Source: Puia sp. (GTDB taxonomy: Bacteria > Bacteroidota > Bacteroidia > Chitinophagales > Chitinophagaceae). Taken from it: 64,000 bases of DNA. Positions 17,117 to 25,407 of this stretch are shown piece by piece. The notes below the pieces were generated by a model. That model did not search any database. It saw only the letters and a program-made list of their open reading frames with translations, and was not told where the DNA came from. A program made the translations under genes and the position numbers. The DNA lies in assembly GCA_031292515.1 (NCBI GenBank), contig JARLGZ010000275.1:62001-126000 (forward strand), given 5' to 3'. The first letter of the stretch is position 1; each line of letters starts with the position of its first letter.

Positions 17117-19015
17117 ATGAAGACTTTTTTGTTATTTATATGGGCCATAGCGCCCGTGTGCCTTTCGGCCCAGTCTTACGATGTGAAGTTGATCCCGGAT
17201 TCCTTAAAAAAGAATGCCCGGGCGGTAGTAAGGGAGGATGAATATATCCTGGAGATCAAGTCTCCGGGAAAGGCCGTCACAAAAGAACGCCATGTTTACA
17301 CGATCCTCGACGAGACGGCCGATAATGTAGGGGGGTACAGGAGCCTGTACGGTAAATTCAATAGTATCAGTTCCATATCGGGCTATCTCTATGATGCGGG
17401 CGGGAAGGAGCTGAAGCACGTGAAGAAAAAGGATATGGAAGACCGAAGTTATGTTAGCTGGGAGAACCTTATCGATGATGAAAGATATAAAGAACATGAT
17501 TTCTATTATCGAACTTATCCCTACACGGTAGACTACCAGGAAGAAGACGAATTCAACGGTCTCATGGGTTTTAGTGCCTGGAGACCGCTGCATGCACCCG
17601 GGATATCCACGCAGCATAGTAAATATGTGATCATCGCCCCCGCGGATTATAAGGTGCGCTATAAACCATTCAATTGCAGTTACCAACCTGTTATTGCCGA
17701 GGTTGGCGGCAAGAAGATCTACACCTGGGAGATCGGCAACCTGGCAGCCCGCTCTACGGAAACATCCGGTCCGGGATGGAGCGCTATGGCGCCCGTGGTT
17801 TTGATTGCACCTTCGGATTTTGAAGTGGAGGGGTATAAAGGGAATATGTCCACCTGGACAAGTTATGGGAAATTCATAGATCAACTGCGTGCAGGCAGGG
17901 ACGTACTGCCGGAGGAGATCAAAAAAAAGGTGCATGAATTAACCGACAACCTGAAGGACCCCCGTGATAAGGTCTATGCACTTTACGATTTTTTGCAGAA
18001 AAATACTCACTACGTAAGCATTCAGCTGGGCATTGGCGGCTGGCAGCCGTTTCCGGCGGAATACGTGGCGACCAAACGGTATGGAGATTGTAAAGCCTTG
18101 TCCAATTATATGGTGGCTTTGCTTAAAGAGGCGGGAATCACAGGGAAATATGTTGAGATAGCAGCCGAGCAGGGCGCTGCCCCCCTGATAGAAGACTTTC
18201 CCTGTTCTCAGTTTAACCATGTAATCTCCTGTGTTCCGATGGGCAAGGATACAATTTGGCTGGAGTGCACCAGTCAAACCGGGTCTCCCGGCTATATGGG
18301 TAGTTTTACCGGTGACAGGAAGGCCGTTATCATCGACTCGGCGGGCGCTCACGTTGTTTCCACTCCGTCATATTCTTCATCAGACAACCTGGAGTCCCGC
18401 GTAATAAATGCTTCCATCGATGCGGATGGGAACCTGGACGCCAATTCGAGCACTTATTACAGTTGCCTGGCCCAGGAGATGCCCCATTTTCTGATCCACG
18501 ATGTTTCCGGCGAACAACGTGAAAAATACCTGAATCAGCTCTTTAACCTGCCGACCTACAAAGTGGATAAAAGCAGCTATGAAGAGATAAAAGGGGCTAA
18601 ACCGGCAGTAAAGGAGTATCTGCATGTTACCTCTCCGGGTTATGCGGGCGTATCGGGAAAAAGGATGTTCATCAGCCCGAATTTATTCGACAAAAGCAGT
18701 ATACGATTCTCCCCGGATTCTGCAAGGAGGTATGATTTGGTCTATAACCATGCTTCCAGGGACGTCGACAGCATTTCGTTGACTATACCCGATGGGTATA
18801 CGCCAGAGTCGGTTCCCCAGGATGTGAAGATCGATTGTAAATTTGGGAAATACAGCGCTTCCCTGAAGCTCATGCCCGGCAAAATAACATACTACCGGAT
18901 TTGGGAGCAGAATCGCTACAGATACCCCGCTTCCGATTACCCTGAATTCGTCAAATACTACGAGCAGATCTATAAAGCCGATCATGCCCGGGTGGTGCTG
19001 GTGAAAAAGGAGTAG
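17117..19015 (+). CDS. DUF3857 and transglutaminase-core protein with intact Cys-His
   Basis: A 632-residue exported protein: short signal peptide (TFLLFIWAIAPVCLSAQ), DUF3857 domain, transglutaminase core and C-terminal beta domain. Here the core keeps the catalytic Cys325 in RYGDCKALSNYM and His368 in FNHVIS. The third residue is Glu383 in WLECTSQ, a form I believe is common in this family. It is thus the only member of the cluster likely to be an active cysteine enzyme (transglutaminase- or protease-like), probably periplasmic or surface-exposed. Substrate is unknown. It ends the operon; the next gene is convergent, six bases away. Confidence 0.85.
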   Translation: MKTFLLFIWAIAPVCLSAQSYDVKLIPDSLKKNARAVVREDEYILEIKSPGKAVTKERHVYTILDETADNVGGYRSLYGKFNSISSISGYLYDAGGKELKHVKKKDMEDRSYVSWENLIDDERYKEHDFYYRTYPYTVDYQEEDEFNGLMGFSAWRPLHAPGISTQHSKYVIIAPADYKVRYKPFNCSYQPVIAEVGGKKIYTWEIGNLAARSTETSGPGWSAMAPVVLIAPSDFEVEGYKGNMSTWTSYGKFIDQLRAGRDVLPEEIKKKVHELTDNLKDPRDKVYALYDFLQKNTHYVSIQLGIGGWQPFPAEYVATKRYGDCKALSNYMVALLKEAGITGKYVEIAAEQGAAPLIEDFPCSQFNHVISCVPMGKDTIWLECTSQTGSPGYMGSFTGDRKAVIIDSAGAHVVSTPSYSSSDNLESRVINASIDADGNLDANSSTYYSCLAQEMPHFLIHDVSGEQREKYLNQLFNLPTYKVDKSSYEEIKGAKPAVKEYLHVTSPGYAGVSGKRMFISPNLFDKSSIRFSPDSARRYDLVYNHASRDVDSISLTIPDGYTPESVPQDVKIDCKFGKYSASLKLMPGKITYYRIWEQNRYRYPASDYPEFVKYYEQIYKADHARVVLVKKE

Positions 19016-19020
19016 GAGTC

Positions 19021-20055
19021 CTATTTACAGGAGATCTGCTGGTCGATGATATTCCTCATGGCCGCGAACAGATCCTTTTTGGAATCTTCGTCGGGTTTTT
19101 CCAGGATCAGAATCGCGGCATAGCCCCGGCATCTGTCCAGGAAAGGCGTCGTGCCTGCAAAATTGGGACAGCTCAGGGACTGGCTGTTCCCGGCTCCATC
19201 CGTGTCGAGGATCCAGGCTCCCAGCGTATAACGCAGCCCTTGGACGCCTTTTGGACTGAATTTGATGGGTAAAGAGCCGTATTGGATCGTTTCCAGTTCT
19301 TCAACCGCCTTTGGACTCAGGACCTTTTTATCTCCCAGGGTCCCTTTGTTCAGCAGCATGGCGAGGAAATTGATATAATCGTTGGCGGTGGACCGGGCCC
19401 CTCCGGAAGGATTGATGGCGCCTCCATCGTCATTGCTGAAGCTCGTACCCCGCATTTTCAACGGACTTAGGATCCGCTCCTTCATCAGCCGGTCAAAGGA
19501 TTTTTTGGTGATGACTTCCAGGACACGGGCGGCAATGTTGGGCCCTACGCTGCTGTAGTAGAACTCCGTAGATGGATTTGTGACGATATCCCTTTTAGAA
19601 GCGTAGGAATTTACTTCTTCCTCCAGGCTTTCATATTTGCTTTTTTGTAATACTTTCGTTTCGGCCTGTATGCCGGTGGTATTGGTCAGGCAGTTGCGGA
19701 GGGTGATATAAGCTTTACTATAGGTGGCGAAAAGGGGAATGTATTTACTCACTTTGTCATCGAGGGATAGTTTTCCTTCGTCGACGAAAGTCATCACGAG
19801 CGCTGCCGTCATCCAGTTGCCTGCATTGGCAATAGGGGCGGGGGACTTAACGGTGAAATCCGCGCTCGCCTGCTTTTGGTAGAGAACCTTGCCGTCCTTA
19901 TAGACGACAGCGGCAAAATTGCCCAGCGCCTTCTGATTCTGTTTAAAAAGCTGGTCCAGCTGCCCAAAATCCTGGGAGAAGGCGGGGCGCCAGATTAGCA
20001 GGAAAATATAGGTCAGACTGAATGGAAGACAGGTTCTTATGACTTTATATGACAT
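19021..20055 (-). CDS. Beta-lactamase/serine hydrolase fold protein lacking the SxxK motif
   Basis: A 344-residue exported protein of the class C beta-lactamase/esterase family. A signal peptide begins at the ATG at 20055 (SYKVIRTCLPFSLTYIFLLI); the open frame extends 13 codons further up but would bury it. The fold is recognisable in MTFVDEGKLSLDDKVSKYIP, TNTTGIQ, FYYSSVGPNIAARVLEVI and GGARSTANDYINFLAMLLNKG. The catalytic Ser-x-x-Lys position is Asn77-Ala-Gly-Asn80, the Tyr-x-Asn position is Tyr167-Ser-Ser169, and the usual H-T/S-G box near the end reads NFAG. It is probably inactive as a hydrolase and may be a binding protein. Convergent with the DUF3857 operon. Confidence 0.8.
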   Translation of the reverse strand: MSYKVIRTCLPFSLTYIFLLIWRPAFSQDFGQLDQLFKQNQKALGNFAAVVYKDGKVLYQKQASADFTVKSPAPIANAGNWMTAALVMTFVDEGKLSLDDKVSKYIPLFATYSKAYITLRNCLTNTTGIQAETKVLQKSKYESLEEEVNSYASKRDIVTNPSTEFYYSSVGPNIAARVLEVITKKSFDRLMKERILSPLKMRGTSFSNDDGGAINPSGGARSTANDYINFLAMLLNKGTLGDKKVLSPKAVEELETIQYGSLPIKFSPKGVQGLRYTLGAWILDTDGAGNSQSLSCPNFAGTTPFLDRCRGYAAILILEKPDEDSKKDLFAAMRNIIDQQISCK

Positions 20056-20117
20056 AGTTTCTGGATTGACGGGTTGGATTGGATTTTGCAGCACAAGTTT
20101 ACTATAATTTTTACAAG

Positions 20118-20146
20118 CAAAATTATAAATACATGAACCTGAACAA
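20118..20146 (-). promoter_or_regulatory. Candidate promoter of the serine-hydrolase-like gene
   Basis: On the minus strand TTG (20144-20146) is followed after 18 bases by TAATTTTG (20118-20125), fitting the Bacteroidota TTG-N17-23-TAnnTTTG pattern. It overlaps the first codons of the divergent clpB gene. Confidence 0.45.
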
Positions 20147-22754
20147 TTTTACAATAAAAGCACAGGAAGCGATCGCCAAGGCGCAACAGATCGCCTTTGA
20201 TCAGTCAAATCCGAATATCGATACGGAGCACATCCTGAAAGCGTTGCTCAGCGACGAGGATTCTTCGATAGAATTCCTGCTGAAGAAGAGTAATGTGAAC
20301 GTGAATTTCGTCGAGACGAAGCTCGACGAAAGCCTCCAAAAGCTGCCCAAAGTGAGCGGCGGAGAGCCCGCCCAGGCGATCAGCCGGGATGCCAACAACA
20401 TGATTCTCCGGGCCGGATCCGCCCTTAAACAGTTCGGCGATGAATTCGTGAGCGTCGAACACCTGCTGCTGGCCATTGTCCAGGGCAATGATGACGCGGC
20501 GAAACTGCTGAAAGATGCAGGTCTCAGCGCGAAGGTGCTGATTGCGGCTATCAAAGATCTGCGGAAAGGGTCCACTGTTTCTTCCCAGACCCAGGAGACC
20601 TCTTTCAATGCCCTGAATAAATATGCCAAGAATCTCAACGAGATGGCCCGGCAGGGCAAGCTCGATCCGGTAATCGGTCGTGACGAAGAGATCCGCAGGA
20701 CCCTTCATATTCTCTCAAGGCGCAGCAAAAACAACCCGATCCTGGTCGGGGAACCCGGTGTCGGGAAAACGGCCATCGCAGAGGGTCTGGCCCACAGGAT
20801 CGTGAATGGAGACGTTCCGGAAAACCTGAAGTCAAAAATCATCTACGCGCTGGACATGGGATTGCTCATTGCCGGCGCCAAATACAAAGGGGAGTTTGAA
20901 GAACGCCTGAAGAGCGTTGTGAAAGAAGTAGCCGACAGCGAAGGGGAGATCGTACTGTTTATCGATGAGATCCATACCCTGGTAGGCGCCGGTGGCGGGG
21001 AAGGGGCCATGGACGCCGCCAATATCCTGAAACCTGCCCTGGCCCGGGGTGAACTCAGGGCTATCGGGGCAACGACCCTCAGCGAATACCAGAAATTCTT
21101 TGAAAAGGACAAGGCCCTGGAGCGCAGGTTCCAGAAGGTCATGATCGACGAGCCTTCCGTAGAAGACGCCGTCTCCATCCTCCGGGGTCTGAAAGACCGT
21201 TATGAGTCTCACCATCATGTGCGTATCAAGGACGAGGCCATCATAGCGGCCGTGGAATTGTCGCATCGTTATATTACCGACCGTTTCCTGCCCGACAAGG
21301 CAATCGACCTGATCGACGAGAGCGCCGCGAAGCTGCGTCTTGAAATGAACTCGATGCCCGAAGAGCTGGATAAGCTCGAGCGGAATATCCGTCAGCTTGA
21401 AATTGAACGGGAAGCCATTAAAAGAGAAAACGATGAGGAAAAGCTCAGGGAGCTGAGTGCGGAAATAGGCAATATGAGCGTCGCCAGGGATACCCTGAAG
21501 GCCAAATGGAAACAAGAGAAGGAGCTCGTCGAAAGAGTGCAGAACGCGAAATCGGAAATCGAAAATCTCAAACAGGCGGCCGAAAAAGCGGAAAGGGAGG
21601 GCGACTACGGAAAAGTGGCGGAAATCCGGTACGGCAAAGTGCAGGAACAGGAAAAGATAATCGATGACTATTCGCGTCAGTTAGCGGCTATTAGCGAAAA
21701 TTCGCGATTGATGAAAGAAGAGGTCGACGCGGAAGACATTGCGGAAGCCGTCGCAAAATCCACCGGTATCCCCGTATCCAAGATGTTGCAGGCGGAAAAA
21801 GAGAAACTATTGAACCTGGAAGATGAACTGCATAAGAGGGTCGTCGGGCAGGACGAGGCCATAGAAGCGGTAGCGGATGCCATCCGCCGGAGCCGCGCCG
21901 GTCTTCAGGACCCGAGGAAACCGATCGGCTCCTTTATCTTTTTGGGGACTACCGGGGTAGGTAAGACGGAATTGGCGAAGGCGCTGGCGGGCTACCTGTT
22001 CGACGACGAAACGATGATGACCCGGATCGATATGAGCGAATACCAGGAGAAACATGCCGTTAGCCGGTTGGTGGGCGCTCCTCCCGGATATGTCGGATAT
22101 GACGAAGGCGGTCAGCTGACCGAAGCAGTGAGGCGGAAACCCTACAGCGTGGTGCTGTTGGATGAAATTGAAAAAGCGCATCCTGATGTATTTAACGTAT
22201 TATTGCAGGTATTGGATGATGGAAGATTGACCGATAATAAGGGTAGAACGGTGAATTTCAAGAATACCATCATCATTATGACCAGCAATATGGGCAGTAC
22301 CCTCATCCAGGACAATTTCGAAAATATAAACGAGAAAAACCGGGATGAGGTCGTGGAAAGAACGAAACTGGAGGTGATGAACCTGCTGAAACAGACGATC
22401 CGGCCCGAATTTCTCAACCGGATCGACGAGGTGATCATGTTCCAGCCCCTGTTCAAAAGCGAGATCAAGGGGATTATCCGGATCCAGCTCGCCGCCCTGC
22501 AGGGCCTGGTCGCACAAAGCGGGATAGATTTGCAATTTGGCGAATATGCCGTAGATTACCTGGCGGAGAACGGGTTTGACCCCCAATTTGGCGCCAGACC
22601 ACTTAAGAGGTTGATACAGAAGGAGATAGTAAATAAATTGAGTAAGAAGATATTAGCCGGGGATATCGACAAGGGGCATCCGGTGCTGGTGGACGTATTC
22701 GATGGGACCGTGGTCTTCCGGAATGAAGTCTCCCACCTGGAGAAAAAGGGGTAA
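20133..22754 (+). CDS. clpB: ATP-dependent disaggregase ClpB
   Basis: ClpB pulls proteins out of aggregates together with DnaK. The product from the ATG at 20133 has 873 residues, normal for ClpB. Domains in order are the N-domain ([16 protein letters not shown]), first AAA+ module with Walker [10 protein letters not shown] and sensor region, the long coiled-coil middle domain (about residues 395-530), and the second AAA+ module with GTTGVGKTE and the Walker [17 protein letters not shown]. The C-terminus [16 protein letters not shown] is standard. The frame extends 18 codons upstream, but [13 protein letters not shown] is the conserved start. No clear promoter box was found in the 77 bases before it. 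Confidence 0.97.
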   Translation: MNLNNFTIKAQEAIAKAQQIAFDQSNPNIDTEHILKALLSDEDSSIEFLLKKSNVNVNFVETKLDESLQKLPKVSGGEPAQAISRDANNMILRAGSALKQFGDEFVSVEHLLLAIVQGNDDAAKLLKDAGLSAKVLIAAIKDLRKGSTVSSQTQETSFNALNKYAKNLNEMARQGKLDPVIGRDEEIRRTLHILSRRSKNNPILVGEPGVGKTAIAEGLAHRIVNGDVPENLKSKIIYALDMGLLIAGAKYKGEFEERLKSVVKEVADSEGEIVLFIDEIHTLVGAGGGEGAMDAANILKPALARGELRAIGATTLSEYQKFFEKDKALERRFQKVMIDEPSVEDAVSILRGLKDRYESHHHVRIKDEAIIAAVELSHRYITDRFLPDKAIDLIDESAAKLRLEMNSMPEELDKLERNIRQLEIEREAIKRENDEEKLRELSAEIGNMSVARDTLKAKWKQEKELVERVQNAKSEIENLKQAAEKAEREGDYGKVAEIRYGKVQEQEKIIDDYSRQLAAISENSRLMKEEVDAEDIAEAVAKSTGIPVSKMLQAEKEKLLNLEDELHKRVVGQDEAIEAVADAIRRSRAGLQDPRKPIGSFIFLGTTGVGKTELAKALAGYLFDDETMMTRIDMSEYQEKHAVSRLVGAPPGYVGYDEGGQLTEAVRRKPYSVVLLDEIEKAHPDVFNVLLQVLDDGRLTDNKGRTVNFKNTIIIMTSNMGSTLIQDNFENINEKNRDEVVERTKLEVMNLLKQTIRPEFLNRIDEVIMFQPLFKSEIKGIIRIQLAALQGLVAQSGIDLQFGEYAVDYLAENGFDPQFGARPLKRLIQKEIVNKLSKKILAGDIDKGHPVLVDVFDGTVVFRNEVSHLEKKG

Positions 22755-22893
22755 AGAGGCCTTTCACCGCGACCTGACGAACAATATGGAGAACAGATTG
22801 TTATAAAAAAAGACGATATTTTTTACAACTAAGACTATCGCGTGGGATTGCTGCAAGGGTTCCGGCAGATAGTCGGGGATAAATATAAAGCGG

Positions 22894-23472
22894 ATGAAAG
22901 CAAAAGAAATGCAAGTGATCATTCCCACAAAGGACATCTTTGTGGGCGACCCGAAAGCGCCGGTAACTCTCACCGAGTTCGGAGATTATGAGAGTGAAGC
23001 GTGCGCAAAGGTGAACGAAGTGATAGACAAGCTTTTAAAAGAATATGAGGGAAGGATGAAATTCAACTATCGTCATTTCCCGCTGACCAAGATACACCAG
23101 CATTCCCAAAAGGCTGCGGAAGCCTCCCTGGGAGCGGCTCAGGAAGGTAAGTTCTGGGAAATGCACAATATGATCTTTGCCCACCGCCGTCGCCTGGGGG
23201 CGATCAGCCTGCGGGAATATGCAAAGGACGTAGGCGTGGTCAATAAGAAGTTTCTCGACGATCTCGTCAATTCCACCTTTGGCTGGCAGGTGAAGAGTGA
23301 TCTCATGGAAGGCCTGGACAAGGGAGTCCGGGATGTGCCTGCGTTCTTTGTCAACGGGAATCTTTTCACGGGCAAGCCCACCTATGAAAACCTGAGCAAG
23401 GCAATCAATGAAGCGCTGAAAGAGGGAAAGAAGAAGGTGGCCGCAAAAGAGAAGCTGAAAGAGAGGGCCTAG
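22894..23472 (+). CDS. DsbA-like thioredoxin-fold protein with a single active-site cysteine
   Basis: A 192-residue protein without signal peptide, so probably cytoplasmic. It resembles the thioredoxin-fold domain of DsbA-like proteins, also found fused to NhaA antiporters: GDPKAPVTLTEFGDYESEACAKV, FNYRHFPLTKIHQHSQKAAEAS, FWEMHNMIF and DVPAFFVNGNLFTG (with the cis-proline). The C-P-x-C motif has become S-E-A-C: the first cysteine is Ser34 and only Cys37 remains. It could act as a monothiol or have lost redox activity. The C-terminal 20 residues are Lys/Glu-rich. Confidence 0.75.
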   Translation: MKAKEMQVIIPTKDIFVGDPKAPVTLTEFGDYESEACAKVNEVIDKLLKEYEGRMKFNYRHFPLTKIHQHSQKAAEASLGAAQEGKFWEMHNMIFAHRRRLGAISLREYAKDVGVVNKKFLDDLVNSTFGWQVKSDLMEGLDKGVRDVPAFFVNGNLFTGKPTYENLSKAINEALKEGKKKVAAKEKLKERA

Positions 23473-23534
23473 AGGCGGGGAAGGGCGCCGCCGACAAGGG
23501 GCATTCGTGAAGAGCCCTGCTAAATTATTTAATT

Positions 23535-23542
23535 TATATTTG
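23535..23542 (+). promoter_or_regulatory. Candidate -7 box for the DUF1905/YdeI gene
   Basis: TATATTTG matches TAnnTTTG. Transcription from it would start within or just before the hairpin at 23544-23581 and run to the ATG at 23600. Confidence 0.4.
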
Positions 23543-23543
23543 T

Positions 23544-23581
23544 ATCCCGGTGCGATCCGATCTTCGTACCGGGATTTTTTT
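23544..23581 (+). terminator. Terminator-like hairpin after the DsbA-like gene
   Basis: ATCCCGGT (23544-23551) pairs with ACCGGGAT (23568-23575), and a run of seven T follows. The loop is 16 bases, so the stem is modest. It most simply ends the DsbA-like transcript, but it also lies right after a promoter box. Confidence 0.6.
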
Positions 23582-23599
23582 GTCCCGTAAAGCAATTCC

Positions 23600-24121
23600 A
23601 TGATCCGATTCACGGCCACCATCCTGCAATTTGCGGAACAAGGCGAGAAGACCGGCTGGAGCTATATAAAGGTGTCCGCCGCCCTTGCCGGGGAATTGAA
23701 ACCCGGTAACAAGAAGTCGTTCCGCGTAAAAGGCAGTCTTGACGACTACGCCTTTACGGGAATCGCCCTGCTCCCGATGGGTGATGGCGATTTTATCATG
23801 GCCCTCAACGCAAAAGTCCGTAAAGCGGTCGGGAAGGGCAAGGGCGCAAGGCTGAGGGTCGTCCTGGAAGTGGACAAGAAGTTGCCCGAGATTCCGCGTG
23901 AGTTCCTCGAGTGCCTGGCAGACGAACCCAAAGCGCTTGATTTCTTCAACAGCCTTCCGCTGTCACATCGCAACTATTGGGGTAACTGGATACGGTCTGC
24001 CAAAACGGAACCCACCCGCGCAAAAAGGATCGCCCGTTCCGTGACGGCGCTTGCCCGGGGATGGGATTATGGGCAGATGATCAGGAGCCTGAAGAACGAG
24101 AGGTCCGATGGGATCGGCTAA
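23600..24121 (+). CDS. DUF1905 and YdeI/OmpD-associated domain protein
   Basis: A 173-residue soluble protein. The N-terminal half is a DUF1905-type small barrel (FTATILQFAEQGEKTGWSYIKV, VKGSLDDYAFTGIALLPMGDGDFIMALNAKVRK). The C-terminal half is the helical YdeI/bacteriocin-protection domain (LADEPKALDFFNSLPLSHRNYWGNWIRSAKTEPTRAKRI). This fusion is widespread in Bacteroidota; the biochemical role is unknown to me. It is convergent with the epimerase gene, 23 bases apart. Confidence 0.8.
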   Translation: MIRFTATILQFAEQGEKTGWSYIKVSAALAGELKPGNKKSFRVKGSLDDYAFTGIALLPMGDGDFIMALNAKVRKAVGKGKGARLRVVLEVDKKLPEIPREFLECLADEPKALDFFNSLPLSHRNYWGNWIRSAKTEPTRAKRIARSVTALARGWDYGQMIRSLKNERSDGIG

Positions 24122-24144
24122 AGGAAGTTTCCGGACGGACCGGG

Positions 24145-25098
24145 TCATTCCCGGAAAGAATCCTGGCGCTTTTCCTGGTAGTATGCCGCCGTGGCGGCTA
24201 TTCCCCTGTTGTAAGGGGTTGGTTCGAAATGGAAGGCGTCTTCGAATTTCGAAGAGTCAAACAGGTAATCATATTCGCTTTGGTAGAGCATTTCATAAGA
24301 TTCCCGGATGGTCTTGTCGAACAGCCCCCCCAGTTTCAACATCCATTTGGGCAGGACGGAGAAGGCAGAAGTCACGCCCATCGCGGCGGCAGCCATCCCG
24401 ATAAATTCCTTGCCGGTCAAAGGGTCCGGGGCAGTGGGCAAATGCCAGGCCTGGTTCCAGGAGTTTTCATCTTTTGCGAGCATATGCAGGGCCCTGACGG
24501 CATCGGGGATATAGGTGAACGAGTGCCTGACACCCGCATTTATCAGCCATTGCGCCTTCTTGCCTTTGGCCAGGTTTTCGAAGACCAGCATCCCGGGGAC
24601 GCTTGTCCGGGCGGCTCCCGGTCCATAGAAATCGGCCGAACGGGCAATCGATGCGGTGATATTTCCCTTTCTAACCTCGCTCATCAGCCGTGTCGCGATG
24701 CGAGCCCGGAGATCTCCCTTCTTGCTGCAGGGATTATAGGGGCTTTCTTCCGTCATACCTCCATTCACGAGCCCATACATATATACATTGTCGAAAAAGA
24801 TGAGTTTTGCCTGAGACCGGCTGCATGCGGCAATCACCGAGTCCATAATCAGGGACCATTGCCGTCTCCAGACGGAATAATCATAAGGAAGGCCGGCACA
24901 CAGGTAGACAACCGAAGAACCCCTGACGGCGTCGAGTGTTTGACGGGGATCGCTGATATCGGCCTTTATCCCCTCACAACCCTCCATAGGGTGGGAGGTC
25001 CTGGATACAAGCCTCACTTTTTCGCCGTTTGTAATCAGTTCACGGGCGAGGCCGGTCCCGATGACCCCTCCTGCTCCGAGAATGGTATGGATTGACAT
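24145..25098 (-). CDS. NAD(P)-dependent epimerase/dehydratase family protein
   Basis: A 317-residue atypical/extended short-chain dehydrogenase. The Rossmann motif GAGGVIGTGLAREL is at residues 8-21, followed by VRLVSRTS for cofactor ribose/phosphate contact, and the strand VVYLCAGLPYD. The middle reads FFDNVYMYG; the usual Y-x-x-x-K is not clear because no Lys follows the Tyr at four residues, so catalysis may differ from classical SDRs. IARSADFYGPGA and the substrate half are typical of NmrA/epimerase-like proteins. Substrate unknown. A TATATTTG box lies just upstream. Confidence 0.8.
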   Translation of the reverse strand: MSIHTILGAGGVIGTGLARELITNGEKVRLVSRTSHPMEGCEGIKADISDPRQTLDAVRGSSVVYLCAGLPYDYSVWRRQWSLIMDSVIAACSRSQAKLIFFDNVYMYGLVNGGMTEESPYNPCSKKGDLRARIATRLMSEVRKGNITASIARSADFYGPGAARTSVPGMLVFENLAKGKKAQWLINAGVRHSFTYIPDAVRALHMLAKDENSWNQAWHLPTAPDPLTGKEFIGMAAAAMGVTSAFSVLPKWMLKLGGLFDKTIRESYEMLYQSEYDYLFDSSKFEDAFHFEPTPYNRGIAATAAYYQEKRQDSFRE

Positions 25099-25115
25099 GG
25101 TACAGAATTTGACCC

Positions 25116-25123
25116 CAAATATA
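25116..25123 (-). promoter_or_regulatory. Candidate -7 box for the epimerase gene
   Basis: TATATTTG on the minus strand, 17 bases upstream of the ATG, predicts a very short leader. No TTG at the proper distance was found. Confidence 0.35.
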
Positions 25124-25235
25124 ACTTATACGCCAATAATTTTGTGGTTGATACGGATTATATCTTAACTTGATATGAAGAATCTGAACAAAAAATCCTT
25201 TGGCGTGTTGTTTGGGTGCTGAAATAAGTTTCCGT

Positions 25236-25259
25236 TTAAACGAACGCTCGTCCGTTTAA
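25236..25259. promoter_or_regulatory. TetR-type operator candidate upstream of the efflux operon
   Basis: AAACGAACGCTCGTCCGTTT at 25238-25257 agrees with its own reverse complement at 16 of 20 positions, and the symmetry extends two bases further on each side. The A-C-G-A-A-C-G / C-G-T-x-C-G-T half sites look like operators of TetR/AcrR-type repressors, which commonly control RND pumps. No regulator gene is adjacent, so the repressor would be encoded elsewhere. The site lies 150 bases before the TolC-like gene. Confidence 0.55.
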
Positions 25260-25407
25260 GAAAAAAAGGGTGTTCGATCATGCAGGTTTCATTATTCTGA
25301 CGATTTTTGCTGGCCCCTGTCTTGTCGCTGACCATGGAAATATCCCGGATGGGCATCGAATGAATAAAGTACCGAGAACCAGAATCATATTACATAGCAT
25401 CCCTATT

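Noticed and set aside
24061-25095. 344-codon plus-strand ORF opposite the epimerase gene
   Set aside because: The minus-strand product has a Rossmann motif and family landmarks; this frame is Gly/Pro/Arg/His-rich without any.
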